Positions 1 through 7,486 of a stretch of 26,242 bases of DNA are shown here, piece after piece. Made by a program: the position numbers and the translations under genes. Positions within the stretch are counted from its first letter, which is position 1. Each line of letters opens with the position of its first letter. Source of the stretch: Scalindua sp964437425 (GTDB taxonomy: Bacteria > Planctomycetota > Brocadiia > Brocadiales > Scalinduaceae); assembly GCA_964437425.1 (NCBI GenBank), contig CAYTGO010000042.1, positions 1 through 26,242 of the forward strand, given 5' to 3'. The notes below the pieces were generated by a model, which was not told where the DNA came from, ran no database searches, and saw only the letters and a list, made by a program, of their open reading frames with translations.

Positions 1-421
1 GGCCGTAAATACTGTTGTCCAATAATATGTATGTAAGATTGAAATTGCTCCTTGCCGCATGAGGAAAATGTCCGCCTCCTATCCCTACGCCGTCTCCATC
101 GCCACCAACTACCACAACGGTTAATTCCGGGCTGGCGACTTTAATTCCGGTGGCGATCGGTATTGCCCTGCCGTGCAGTCCGTGCAATCCGAAGCCTTTA
201 ATGAAAAAGGGAAATCTGCCGGAACAGCCAATCCCGGAAACTACTACAAAATCCTTAGGAGGGATTTTCAGGTTTTCAGCTGCTTCATAAAGGCCGTGGA
301 GTCCAGTAAAGTGGCCGCATCCCGGGCACCAGGTGGGAAGATTGTCTCTCCACTCTTTTGTTTTGGACGCCTTTGCTTTTTGAAATCCATCTATAACTTT
401 TTGTTTACTGAGAAAGCTCAC
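1..421 (-). CDS. korB: 2-oxoacid:ferredoxin oxidoreductase beta subunit, 3' part missing
   Basis: Thiamine-diphosphate-binding subunit of a 2-oxoacid (probably 2-oxoglutarate) oxidoreductase, which decarboxylates the 2-oxoacid to an acyl-CoA and reduces ferredoxin in the cytoplasm. I translated the minus strand directly: about 140 codons are open to the window edge, so the C-terminal half is missing. Visible motifs are WCPGCGH near residue 32 (Fe-S/TPP region of the family), a GIGCSGR block, the TPP/Mg motif GDGDG followed by IGGGH, and DNSIYG at the edge. Start: GTG at 421 with TGGAGG seven bases upstream. An in-frame TAA lies just before it and no closer ATG exists. The start overlaps the end of korA by 17 bp, indicating translational coupling. 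The motifs make the family certain; the exact 2-oxoacid substrate is inference. Confidence 0.9.
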   Translation of the reverse strand, partial: MSFLSKQKVIDGFQKAKASKTKEWRDNLPTWCPGCGHFTGLHGLYEAAENLKIPPKDFVVVSGIGCSGRFPFFIKGFGLHGLHGRAIPIATGIKVASPELTVVVVGGDGDGVGIGGGHFPHAARSNFNLTYILLDNSIYG

Positions 422-2162
422 TACTGGCCTCCATTATTTTCCGGGCAATTTTTAAAGGACTTACCGGATTAACAGCAGGTATGTGTATCTCGATCGGTTT
501 TATACCGTATTGTGATTTTAACAGAGCTGCATATTGTCCCTGGTAGTTCATCTCCGGTACAATAATTTTCTTGCACGATGCAAAAAACTTTCGGAATAAA
601 TTCTCGCGTTGCGGATGAATCATAATCGATTTTATCAATTTTGTCTTAACACCCTGTTCCTTTGCCAGCTCCATCCCTTCCAGGATTGAACCTATTGTTG
701 ACCCCCAGCCGGCAATTCCAATCTCAGCGGTTTCATCTCCAAGGATGTCTGCATGAGGAATATCTTCTACAATTGAATCAAATTTACGAAACCGTTTTGC
801 CGTCATCATGCTGTGAACCTCTTCTTCGTAATTGGGGTTTCCTGTGACTGAATGTTCCAGGCCGGTAGTGGAGTAAACGGCTCCCGGTTCTCCCGGAACT
901 ATCAGCGGCGAAACACCATCGTCGGTAATTTGATATCGCTGGAAATTTTCCATCTGTTCCGGTGTCGGTTTCTTCCTGGTACATCTGTCCCTGTCAATGT
1001 TCTCCTTGATCGTAACTGTTTCTATGCGCTGCCCCAGGAAGAGATCACTGAGAAAGATCACCGGTGTCTGGTACTTCTCGGCAATGTCAAAGGCCAGTTG
1101 AATGCCGCTGTAACACTCTTCGGAGTTGCTTGGCGCCATTACCACCCTGGGAGAATCTCCGGCTCCGCCATAAAGTGCTATATTAAGATCTCCCTGTTCA
1201 ACTTTAGTAGGTAGGCCTGTAGAAGGACCGCCGCGTTGAACATTAACAATGACTGTCGGGATTTCAGCCATTACCGACAGGTTGATCATTTCGCTCATCA
1301 GTGAAAGACCTGGACCTGAAGTAGCGGTCATTGCGCGTTTCCCGGCAAACCATGCTCCCAGCACAGCACCGATAGCCGCAATCTCGTCCTCCATCTGGAG
1401 AGTCCATCCGCCCAGCTTCGGTAATTCCTTTGCGGCAATCTCCATGATTTTTGTTGCCGGTGTAATGGGATATCCCGCATAGAACTTCAAACCGCAATCC
1501 AATGCCCCTTTGGCAATAGCGTCATTGCCGCTTGTCAATGTCCTGGGTTCTGAAGTTTTGTCAATTTCAAACTGGTTATTGAGAGGGTAGTTTTCTTTAA
1601 AATATTCATAGCCCAGGTTGAAGGCTTTGATATTGACATCTATGACATGCTCTCCTTTGTGCGCAAAGACGCTTTTTATCTGATCTACAAACATCTCAGG
1701 AGGCAATGAGTAAAAGTAACAGATCGCTCCAATAGCGACCAGGTTTTTACCCTGGTTTGTGCCTGTCGCTTCGTTTGCCAGTTTCTGAATAGGCAGGCCA
1801 TGTCCCTGTATTTCCGGTGAGATGTGGGAGACCAGGCTGTCCTCTTCCTCTACATCACCGACAGTGCTGTCATCATAAATTACATTGCCTCCCGCCTTAA
1901 CATCACGAAGGTCAATAATAGACTCTTTCCCCTTCATTCCCACAAGCAGGTCCAGGCCGTCACCCATACTATACAGCTTCGATGTCGAAAACCTGATTGT
2001 GGCGGAAGATTTGCCCATGCCTCTGATCTCGGCACTGTAGATATTATTTACCATTACATGCAGGCCTATGTTGGCGCAGGCACCTGCAAAAATCTTTCCT
2101 GAAGCCACTATGCCGTCACCCGCTATGCCGCAAAAACGAATTGTAATTTCAGAATATTTCAT
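405..2162 (-). CDS. korA: 2-oxoacid:ferredoxin oxidoreductase alpha subunit (gamma-alpha fusion)
   Basis: Catalytic partner of the beta subunit. The N-terminal gamma domain (about residues 3-190, beginning ITIRFCGIAGDGI) is fused to the alpha domain (about 205-585), as in two-subunit KorAB enzymes. Family motifs are YAGYPITPAT near 230, QMEDEIAAIGA near 257, TSGPG near 283 and QRGGPSTGLPTKVEQGD near 312. The length, about 585 residues, is normal. I prefer the ATG at 2162 over the GTG at 2171: it forms an ATGA overlap with the stop of the upstream flavoprotein and has AGGTGG just before it. Its neighbours imply one transcript feeding electrons between ferredoxin and the flavoproteins. The 2-oxoglutarate assignment over pyruvate or branched-chain acids rests on overall resemblance, not on a diagnostic residue. 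Confidence 0.92.
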   Translation of the reverse strand: MKYSEITIRFCGIAGDGIVASGKIFAGACANIGLHVMVNNIYSAEIRGMGKSSATIRFSTSKLYSMGDGLDLLVGMKGKESIIDLRDVKAGGNVIYDDSTVGDVEEEDSLVSHISPEIQGHGLPIQKLANEATGTNQGKNLVAIGAICYFYSLPPEMFVDQIKSVFAHKGEHVIDVNIKAFNLGYEYFKENYPLNNQFEIDKTSEPRTLTSGNDAIAKGALDCGLKFYAGYPITPATKIMEIAAKELPKLGGWTLQMEDEIAAIGAVLGAWFAGKRAMTATSGPGLSLMSEMINLSVMAEIPTVIVNVQRGGPSTGLPTKVEQGDLNIALYGGAGDSPRVVMAPSNSEECYSGIQLAFDIAEKYQTPVIFLSDLFLGQRIETVTIKENIDRDRCTRKKPTPEQMENFQRYQITDDGVSPLIVPGEPGAVYSTTGLEHSVTGNPNYEEEVHSMMTAKRFRKFDSIVEDIPHADILGDETAEIGIAGWGSTIGSILEGMELAKEQGVKTKLIKSIMIHPQRENLFRKFFASCKKIIVPEMNYQGQYAALLKSQYGIKPIEIHIPAVNPVSPLKIARKIMEASSELSQ

Positions 2163-3160
2163 CTCCACCACCTTGCCTTCAGCGATGTTCCCATGAGATT
2201 GAAAACAATAGCTTCCTGTGTTTTATACTCCTCGTTTTGTCCGGACATGTTACTGCCTGCAACTCTTCCCTGCTCCAACGCGTTAGGCAGTCCAAAATTA
2301 ATCCAGTAATCTTTAATGTTTGGATGATAAATTTCTACACAATCTCCGGCTGAATAGATATCCTTCTCAGATGTTTCCAGGTGTGTGTTCACTAAAATGC
2401 CCAGCTTTTTTTGGATTGCCGAGCCTTCTATAAATGAAATATTCGGTTTATAAAAATCCCAGGCAAAGACAATATCAGTCGTTAACGTTTTTTGCTGTAT
2501 TGTTTCGACCTTGTAGCCTTGATCTGACTCTTCTACCGATACAATCTGCTCCCCTGTTATTATCTCTATCCCTTTCTTTTCCAGAAACTCATGTAAATCA
2601 CCCTCAAAATCTAATTCATCCAGGGCAAATGTAGCCCGTTCTCGTTTGGTGATATAAGTAACCCTCTTTCCAAGGTTGTGCAGCATACAGATCAAATCCA
2701 GGCAGCTCACACCATCTCCGAAAACAATGCATTTATGGATTTCAGGCAGTTTCTCTTTTAATACCAGGGTGTCGTACAGTGAGTAATAGAAGTGGATATG
2801 TTTCTTGTATGGGCGTAACACGAGTCCAAGGCCGGGGTGGCCGCCGGTGGCAATGAGTAGTTTATCGTAATGCATCACTTCGTTATTGTGGAGCTTTATC
2901 ACCTTTTCCGAAGGTTCAATGGATTTTACAAACTCACCTTTACGAAGTTTAATCCCCATCTCGTTCAGCTTTTTTATAGAGAAGAAGAGCAGGTCATCTC
3001 TCTGTATTGAGTCGCACAGGAACTCTGTCAGCAGATAGCGCTTGTATGGCAGAAACAGCTCATCCCCAATAACCACCACTTCCGCATTGCTGTCCAGCTC
3101 CTTGATGGTTCTGGCAGCGGTGATCCCTGCTACTCCTGCACCAATAATAACATGTTTCAT
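2159..3160 (-). CDS. FAD/NAD(P)-dependent oxidoreductase
   Basis: Pyridine nucleotide-disulfide oxidoreductase fold of the rubredoxin-reductase/NirB type, 333 residues. The N-terminal FAD Rossmann motif is HVIIGAGVAGITAA (residues 3-16), followed by an ATGG turn near 105. A second nucleotide-binding motif, VFGDGVSCLDL, lies near 146, and a C-terminal FAD contact, SAGDCVEIYHP, near 270. No redox-active CxxC pair is visible. The C-terminal part after the AGDC motif is short (about 65 residues), so a full dimerisation/interface domain seems absent. It stops in an ATGA overlap with korA and lies 158 bp after the GltD-like gene. It probably exchanges electrons between NAD(P)H and ferredoxin or an Fe-S partner for KorAB. 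The redox fold is clear, but its partner is inferred from position only. Confidence 0.8.
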   Translation of the reverse strand: MKHVIIGAGVAGITAARTIKELDSNAEVVVIGDELFLPYKRYLLTEFLCDSIQRDDLLFFSIKKLNEMGIKLRKGEFVKSIEPSEKVIKLHNNEVMHYDKLLIATGGHPGLGLVLRPYKKHIHFYYSLYDTLVLKEKLPEIHKCIVFGDGVSCLDLICMLHNLGKRVTYITKRERATFALDELDFEGDLHEFLEKKGIEIITGEQIVSVEESDQGYKVETIQQKTLTTDIVFAWDFYKPNISFIEGSAIQKKLGILVNTHLETSEKDIYSAGDCVEIYHPNIKDYWINFGLPNALEQGRVAGSNMSGQNEEYKTQEAIVFNLMGTSLKARWWR

Positions 3161-3187
3161 ATATTTCTAACCTTCATTTTACTTTAG

Positions 3188-3313
3188 TTCATTTGGACTT
3201 TAAGCATTGATTTGACATTTGAGCTTTGGCATTTGAATTTGCCTTTTATTTTTCTTGCCTCTCTTTTTCTCACTCTTTCCAATATTCAATCTACAATATT
3301 AAATAGTCAATCC
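3188..3313 (-). repeat. Intergenic modules A and E, minus orientation
   Basis: The 158-bp gap between the two flavoprotein genes carries module A (3188-3240, reverse complement of the CAAAGCTCAAATG core, ending in the CATTGATTTGACATTTGAGC form) and module E (3276-3313, reverse complement of the GGATTGA...TTTAATATTGTAGATTG form). Read on the minus strand, E follows the stop of the GltD-like gene immediately and A comes next. No gene is supported here. Confidence 0.75.
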
Positions 3314-3318
3314 TTTCT

Positions 3319-4986
3319 TTACTCTTTTTCTAGCTTATACTTGGAGATTGAGATGCAGTCCACCGGGCATGCGCGGACGCAGTTACCGCATCGGATGCAT
3401 TTGTCGTTATCTATAGTAATGGCCTCTACTTCACTCCAGTTTTTAGTCTCTATATAATTCAAATTACCCTCTTCGGTAACTTCAATATCCTTTGCCATCT
3501 TGATACAGTCCACCGGCATCACATCGATGCATGCGAGGCAGTAGATACAGCGGCTGATATCTATCTGGTAATTATAATGGCAGAGATAACACCGTTTAGC
3601 TTCAGTAATTGCTTTCTCTTTTGAATATCCGGTCTCTACTTCCCTGTTTTTAATCTGCCGGTCACGCATGGGAGTTGTGTCCATGGGCTGGGCAGGGATA
3701 AAATCATAATCCCGTTTTCTTCCGGTATCCTTTACCTCACTGATATGGATAGTATCTTTAAGGCCTTTTGTGCCGGATAGCTGCATATGGACTTCTCTGG
3801 CGACCTTACGTCCATCCGCTACGGCTTCGATAACCGTAGAAGAGCCGTTCCTGAAATCACCGGCAATGGAAAAAACAGTATTCAGTTTAACACTTTCTGA
3901 ATCCGCAACTTTTTCATCCGCTTCCTGTCCAACTGCAAATATGACAGTATCGGCTTCCATGGTAAATTCAGACCCTTCTATTGGTGTTATTGAACGGTCT
4001 TCGTTAATAGAGTTGTGAATGAATTTTACACCTGTTACTACCCCTTCATCATTGGATAAAACAGTTACTGCAGACACTAAAGAAATTGTGTCAATGCCTT
4101 CAGCCTCCATCACTTCAAGTTCATGTGCACCGACATACATATCCTTCTTCATACGTCGGTAAGCCAGTGTAATCTTTTTGGCTCCCATCCGGTAAGACAT
4201 ACGGGTACAGTCCACCGCAGTGAATCCGCCGCCTATTACAATGACATTCTCAAATGTTTTATCCAGCTCTTCCCTGTTTGCAGCTATCATAAAATCTAGG
4301 CCCCAGTATACGCCCTTGCTGTCAATACCGGGAAGAGTGGTCTGTTTGGGATTTGAGCAACCGCCTGCCACTATAACTGCGTCATAACTTTTTTTCAGTT
4401 TCTCAATCTCCTTGACGCCTTCAATCCGGAAATTGGTCTTGATAGTTACACCCAGATCAGTAATCGATTTTACATCTTTGATAACCACTTCATTTGGCAA
4501 TCGGAATTGTGGAATGCCGTAACGCAGCATTCCGCCGGGCTGGTCAAACTGTTCCAGTATAGTTACCTGGTGTCCTTTTAAGGCCAGGTCATTGGCTGCA
4601 GTTAATCCGGCCGGGCCGGCTCCGATTATGCAGACCTTATTGCGATTAGGTTTGATCTTCTTATTTACAGGCTCCATTCCATAATCAGCCGCGGCACGCT
4701 TGAGGAAGCATATTGACACGGGCTCTCCAAGTCCATCTCTGCCATGTCTACAGACAGGTTCGCATGGGCGGTCACAAACACGGCCCAACACACCGGGCAA
4801 TATATTCTCCTCTCTATTGATTCGGTAAGCTGTTTCGTAGTCACCGGCTGCAATAGCCTGGATGTAACCGGGGATATCTGTCATGGCGGGGCAGGCAGCG
4901 CTGCAGGGAATGTTTACGTCAATCCACTTTCTGTCTAATTTATCTGTTGAGACAAACGTCCCATCTTTTTCGTTTTCAGTTTCCAT
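3319..4986 (-). CDS. GltD-like FAD/NADPH oxidoreductase with C-terminal ferredoxin domain
   Basis: Flavoprotein of the glutamate-synthase-small-subunit family, 555 residues. The N-terminal Fe-S region has CSAAC (28-32) and CDRPCEPVC (71-79). The FAD motif is IGAGPAGLTAAND (121-133) with the GGMLRYGIPQFRLP block (151-164). The NADPH motif is IGGGFTAVDCTR (251-262). A second FAD contact, SIAGDFRNG, is near 373-381. The C-terminal tail (466-545) is ferredoxin-like: CIYCLAC at 480-486 and a canonical CIRCGNCVRAC at 530-540. The fourth ligand position of the first motif is Met490 rather than Cys, though Cys494 follows. It leads the operon that continues with the small flavoprotein and KorAB, so an NADPH/ferredoxin electron-transfer role fits better than ammonia assimilation; no large GltB subunit is in the window. 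ATG 4986 is the only sensible start; its SD (GTGGAAC) is weak. Confidence 0.87.
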   Translation of the reverse strand: METENEKDGTFVSTDKLDRKWIDVNIPCSAACPAMTDIPGYIQAIAAGDYETAYRINREENILPGVLGRVCDRPCEPVCRHGRDGLGEPVSICFLKRAAADYGMEPVNKKIKPNRNKVCIIGAGPAGLTAANDLALKGHQVTILEQFDQPGGMLRYGIPQFRLPNEVVIKDVKSITDLGVTIKTNFRIEGVKEIEKLKKSYDAVIVAGGCSNPKQTTLPGIDSKGVYWGLDFMIAANREELDKTFENVIVIGGGFTAVDCTRMSYRMGAKKITLAYRRMKKDMYVGAHELEVMEAEGIDTISLVSAVTVLSNDEGVVTGVKFIHNSINEDRSITPIEGSEFTMEADTVIFAVGQEADEKVADSESVKLNTVFSIAGDFRNGSSTVIEAVADGRKVAREVHMQLSGTKGLKDTIHISEVKDTGRKRDYDFIPAQPMDTTPMRDRQIKNREVETGYSKEKAITEAKRCYLCHYNYQIDISRCIYCLACIDVMPVDCIKMAKDIEVTEEGNLNYIETKNWSEVEAITIDNDKCIRCGNCVRACPVDCISISKYKLEKE

Positions 4987-5094
4987 TTTACTGTTCCACT
5001 GAGTAAGAGATTTTACAGACTCATAACAAGTTCAATATACACCTTTTATACAAATAATACAAAATTTTTTCACATGTTTTAAGGGTATATATAC

Positions 5095-5158
5095 AAAAAA
5101 CAGCAAGAGAGGATAAAGGTTTTTTTTAATAAAAATCTTGTATTTCTCTGGTTGCTGT
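5095..5158 (-). terminator. Long hairpin with minus-strand U-run (attenuator/terminator-like)
   Basis: ACAGCAA at 5100-5106 pairs with TTGCTGT at 5152-5158, and AGAG (5108-5111) with CTCT (5146-5149). The interior (T-rich 5120-5128 against A-rich 5130-5136) continues the imperfect stem. Read on the minus strand the stem is followed directly by six Ts (5100-5095), the form of an intrinsic terminator. It sits about 110 bp before the start of the minus-strand oxidoreductase operon, so it could be a leader attenuator for that operon or stop antisense transcription. There is no U-run on the plus side. The structure is seen; the function is inferred. Confidence 0.5.
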
Positions 5159-5165
5159 AATAGCA

Positions 5166-5194
5166 TTGACGTGGTCATAAAAGTAATTTATTTG
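5166..5194 (+). promoter_or_regulatory. Possible sigma70 promoter of the ferritin-like gene
   Basis: TTGACG at 5166-5171 is followed after 17 bases by TATTTG at 5189-5194, close before the ATG at 5211. The -10 box matches poorly and the implied leader is only about 10 nt, so this is tentative. Confidence 0.25.
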
Positions 5195-5210
5195 TTTGTG
5201 AGAAAAACAG

Positions 5211-6143
5211 ATGACAGTTACTGAAGAACAAAACCCATTGCTGGAAGACTTAAAATCTGCAATTATTTCAGAAATGATTGTTTACGAATTTTATTCAAGA
5301 TCATCAGCTTCTGTTAAGATTATAAGCGGTATGCATGCCTTTCAGGACATGATGTGTGAAGAAGAAACTCATGTAAAGATGTTAAAAGAGGAGTATCAGC
5401 GGCTGGGAGGAAATGAAGAGTTCAAATACGACCCTCATGAACACGGAGGTGTAGCCTTGCCAACGCTTGATGCTGACGCAACAGTGGCACTTGATTTAGC
5501 AATGACGGACGAGTTGGCAGGTATAAAGATGTACAGTGACTATGTGGAAAAACACAAAGGAACTCAAACAGTAAATATTTTTGAACAGCTGCTCAGCGAT
5601 GAAATGAAACACCTTGCGTGCTGGGATGAAATTTATAAAGATATTACCGGAAAAAGCTTTGTGCCAAATAAACCCGGTAAACCGGACTATAGATTTACAA
5701 CGGATGATCTGGAAGTTATAGTGACGGCACATAAAGCCGAAACTGCCGCGTATAATTTCTATAATAATGCAGTTGGCAAGGCAGAGATAATTGACGGATC
5801 GCACGCTTTTCAACATATGGCATGGGAAGAAAAGGTGCATGTAGAAAAGCTTGAAAACGAATACTTCAGATTGGTTAATGAAAAGTTACAGATAGAAGAT
5901 AAAGACAAAGAAGATACAACAAACATTGTAAAAGGAACTGACGCGCTCGCAGCATTGGAACTCTCAATTAAGGAAGAGAAGGCAAGTCTCAGGAGATACC
6001 TTGAGCTTGAAGAGAGATGCACAAATACAAGACTCAGGGAGGTTATCTGGGAGCTGATTGAGAGTGAATGGGACCATATCAAGCAGTGGAGAGAGACGCA
6101 TAAGAATATTAGAGAAAAAAACTTCCCTACAAGTAATTATTAA
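5211..6143 (+). CDS. Double ferritin-like (rubrerythrin-type) diiron protein
   Basis: 310 residues containing two complete ferritin-like four-helix units and no rubredoxin domain. Unit 1 (about 5-150) has the helix-A Glu in ISEMIVYEFY, EEETHVKML (ExxH) near 50, a third-helix Glu in TDELAGIKMY and DEMKHLACW near 129. Unit 2 (about 165-300) repeats the order: HKAETAAYNFY, EEKVHVEKL, IKEEKASLRRY and ESEWDHIKQW. Each unit therefore shows the carboxylate/histidine set for a diiron site. Such proteins commonly reduce peroxide or handle iron in anaerobes; the internal duplication is less usual than the single domain. The start is fixed by position; a clear SD is lacking (GAGAAAAAC upstream). It is divergent from the ferredoxin-linked operon, which suggests oxidative-stress protection of oxygen-sensitive enzymes (inference). 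Confidence 0.8.
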   Translation: MTVTEEQNPLLEDLKSAIISEMIVYEFYSRSSASVKIISGMHAFQDMMCEEETHVKMLKEEYQRLGGNEEFKYDPHEHGGVALPTLDADATVALDLAMTDELAGIKMYSDYVEKHKGTQTVNIFEQLLSDEMKHLACWDEIYKDITGKSFVPNKPGKPDYRFTTDDLEVIVTAHKAETAAYNFYNNAVGKAEIIDGSHAFQHMAWEEKVHVEKLENEYFRLVNEKLQIEDKDKEDTTNIVKGTDALAALELSIKEEKASLRRYLELEERCTNTRLREVIWELIESEWDHIKQWRETHKNIREKNFPTSNY

Positions 6144-6187
6144 ACAATAAAGCATTTCATCCAGTATATTTTAGCAAGGAGATTGTT

Positions 6188-6655
6188 ATGCCTGTCAGCA
6201 GATTAAAAGAGTTTCTTGATACTAATAATATTAAGTATATATCATCTTTTCATTCGCATGCTTACACAGCGCAGGAAGTTGCAGCTTCTGCGCACGTACC
6301 GGGGAGGAAAATAGCTAAAACTGTGATGGTTAAAATAGATGATAAGATTGCCATGGCAGTTTTGTCCGCTTCCGACAAGGTAGACTTTGCCCTCTTAAAA
6401 GTAGCTGCCGGAGCTGATAAAGCTGAACTTGCCGGTGAAGATGAATTCACAGACCTGTTCCCGGGGTGTGAAATTGGTGCTATCCCACCATTCGGAAACC
6501 TTTATGAAATGCAGGTCATAGTGGATGAGAAGCTGACCGATCAGAACGAGATCGTCTTTAACGCAGGTTCCTACACTGAACTGATCACTCTCCATTATGA
6601 CGATTTCAAAAGTCTGGTAAAACCGTGTGTCGCGAACATTTCAATTGAGGATTGA
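6188..6655 (+). CDS. YbaK/ProX-type aminoacyl-tRNA deacylase
   Basis: 155 residues matching the YbaK / prolyl-tRNA-editing (INS) domain in free-standing form, which hydrolyses mischarged tRNAs in the cytoplasm. Family features are HAYTAQEVAASAHVPGRKIAKTVMVK (split here: HAYTAQEV near 24, then GRKIAKTVMVK with the conserved Lys near 45), the CEIGAIPPFG block near 96 that shapes the pocket, and FNAGSYTELITL near 124. The SD AAGGAG ends 6 bases before the ATG. It lies 44 bp after the ferritin-like gene and may be co-transcribed. Which tRNA it edits cannot be read from the sequence. Confidence 0.88.
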   Translation: MPVSRLKEFLDTNNIKYISSFHSHAYTAQEVAASAHVPGRKIAKTVMVKIDDKIAMAVLSASDKVDFALLKVAAGADKAELAGEDEFTDLFPGCEIGAIPPFGNLYEMQVIVDEKLTDQNEIVFNAGSYTELITLHYDDFKSLVKPCVANISIED

Positions 6656-7186
6656 CAATACAAGCTCAAATGACAAAGCTCAAAATCCCAATTCCTCACA
6701 CGAAGTCACGAAGAACACAAAGGATTTAATCCGCTAAGGAATGCAGGTCTCCTGAGGCGACCCTGTTAGCTCGCTCTATCGGGAAACTCAGGAAAAAACA
6801 TACATAATAGAGCATTGGGTTTTAAACTCTTCCTGTAATTCTTGCTTTCCTAAGATACATCATTTCTTCATCCGTGTTTTATCGGTGTTATGTCCTCGGC
6901 GCTTTCCAGTCCGGGGAGCGCTCTTAGCGCCTTAGCGAGAACAGTCTGTTTGTTTTTTCAATCGTAAATCTCACCTCTTTTACCTTGCAATCCACCCCCG
7001 CTTTTTTATAATACCCAGTAGATGCTAGGTATAAAATATACTTACTTTCTACTCACTCTTCTTTTGTTTAATTACATATACATATCGAAATAGTTTTACT
7101 TGTTTTTCGAATAAGTAAGATTTTCACATACATTTATATTTGCAGGCCTGAACCAGGCCAAAAAAGTGATGTGTCCCCATTAACCT
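6656..7186. repeat. Intergenic region with modules A, B and a small palindrome
   Basis: No gene is supported in these 530 bp. Module A in permuted form begins right at the stop of the YbaK-type gene (6654-6692). B-like strings follow (CACACGAAGTCACGAAG at 6698) and again at 6890-6950 (GTCCTCGGCGCTTTCCAGTC, with GGGGAGCG after it). A CTCCTGAGGCGACCCTGTT string at 6750 matches, inverted, one at about 12207-12223. The last 100 bp are AT-rich and may hold a promoter. A short perfect palindrome (GGCCTG, loop AAC, CAGGCC, 7145-7159) sits 27 bp before the next gene. Confidence 0.6.
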
Positions 7187-7486
7187 ATGATAGTTAACTC
7201 TGACTGGTTAAAACCTGAAACCAAACCTTACCTTCATCAAATCTCGCAGGATTGCATAGAGGAAATAGAGGTATACATAGAAAATAATGATCTAGAGGAA
7301 ATTGATTGTGATACTTGCTTAATAATGCAGGAAATATTAAGTGATGAAATTGAAGATGCAGAGTTTTTTAAATTTGCCATAGATAATTTAGAGGAGCTGC
7401 TTTCTCATATTACAGAGGGAAACTTAAACATTAGAATTCACCGGGACGTTACAGGTGAGATCTGGTTTGGGGTGGACAAGAAATGA
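7187..7486 (+). CDS. Hypothetical acidic protein, coupled to the next gene
   Basis: 99 residues, no family recognised. It is very acidic (clusters such as CIEEIEVYIENNDLEEIDCD) with few Lys/Arg, no signal peptide and no membrane segment, and predicted mostly helical with a short beta end (IRIHRDVTGEIWFGV). Its last four bases form ATGA with the start of the secreted DNase-I-fold gene, so the two are probably translated together. No convincing SD precedes the ATG. An acidic partner next to a nuclease-like enzyme could be an inhibitor, but the enzyme carries an export signal and this protein does not; that role is speculation. Confidence 0.7.
   Translation: MIVNSDWLKPETKPYLHQISQDCIEEIEVYIENNDLEEIDCDTCLIMQEILSDEIEDAEFFKFAIDNLEELLSHITEGNLNIRIHRDVTGEIWFGVDKK

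Noticed and set aside
173..472. Plus-strand ORF of 99 codons
   Set aside because: It lies antisense to korB, whose TPP motifs are clear on the other strand.
3212..3457. Plus-strand ORF across the gap and the end of the GltD-like gene
   Set aside because: Half of it is repeat modules A/E and half is antisense to a ferredoxin-domain coding sequence.
7145..7159. Intrinsic terminator formed by the GGCCTG/CAGGCC palindrome
   Set aside because: It is followed by As, not Ts, on the plus strand and has no U-run on the minus strand.
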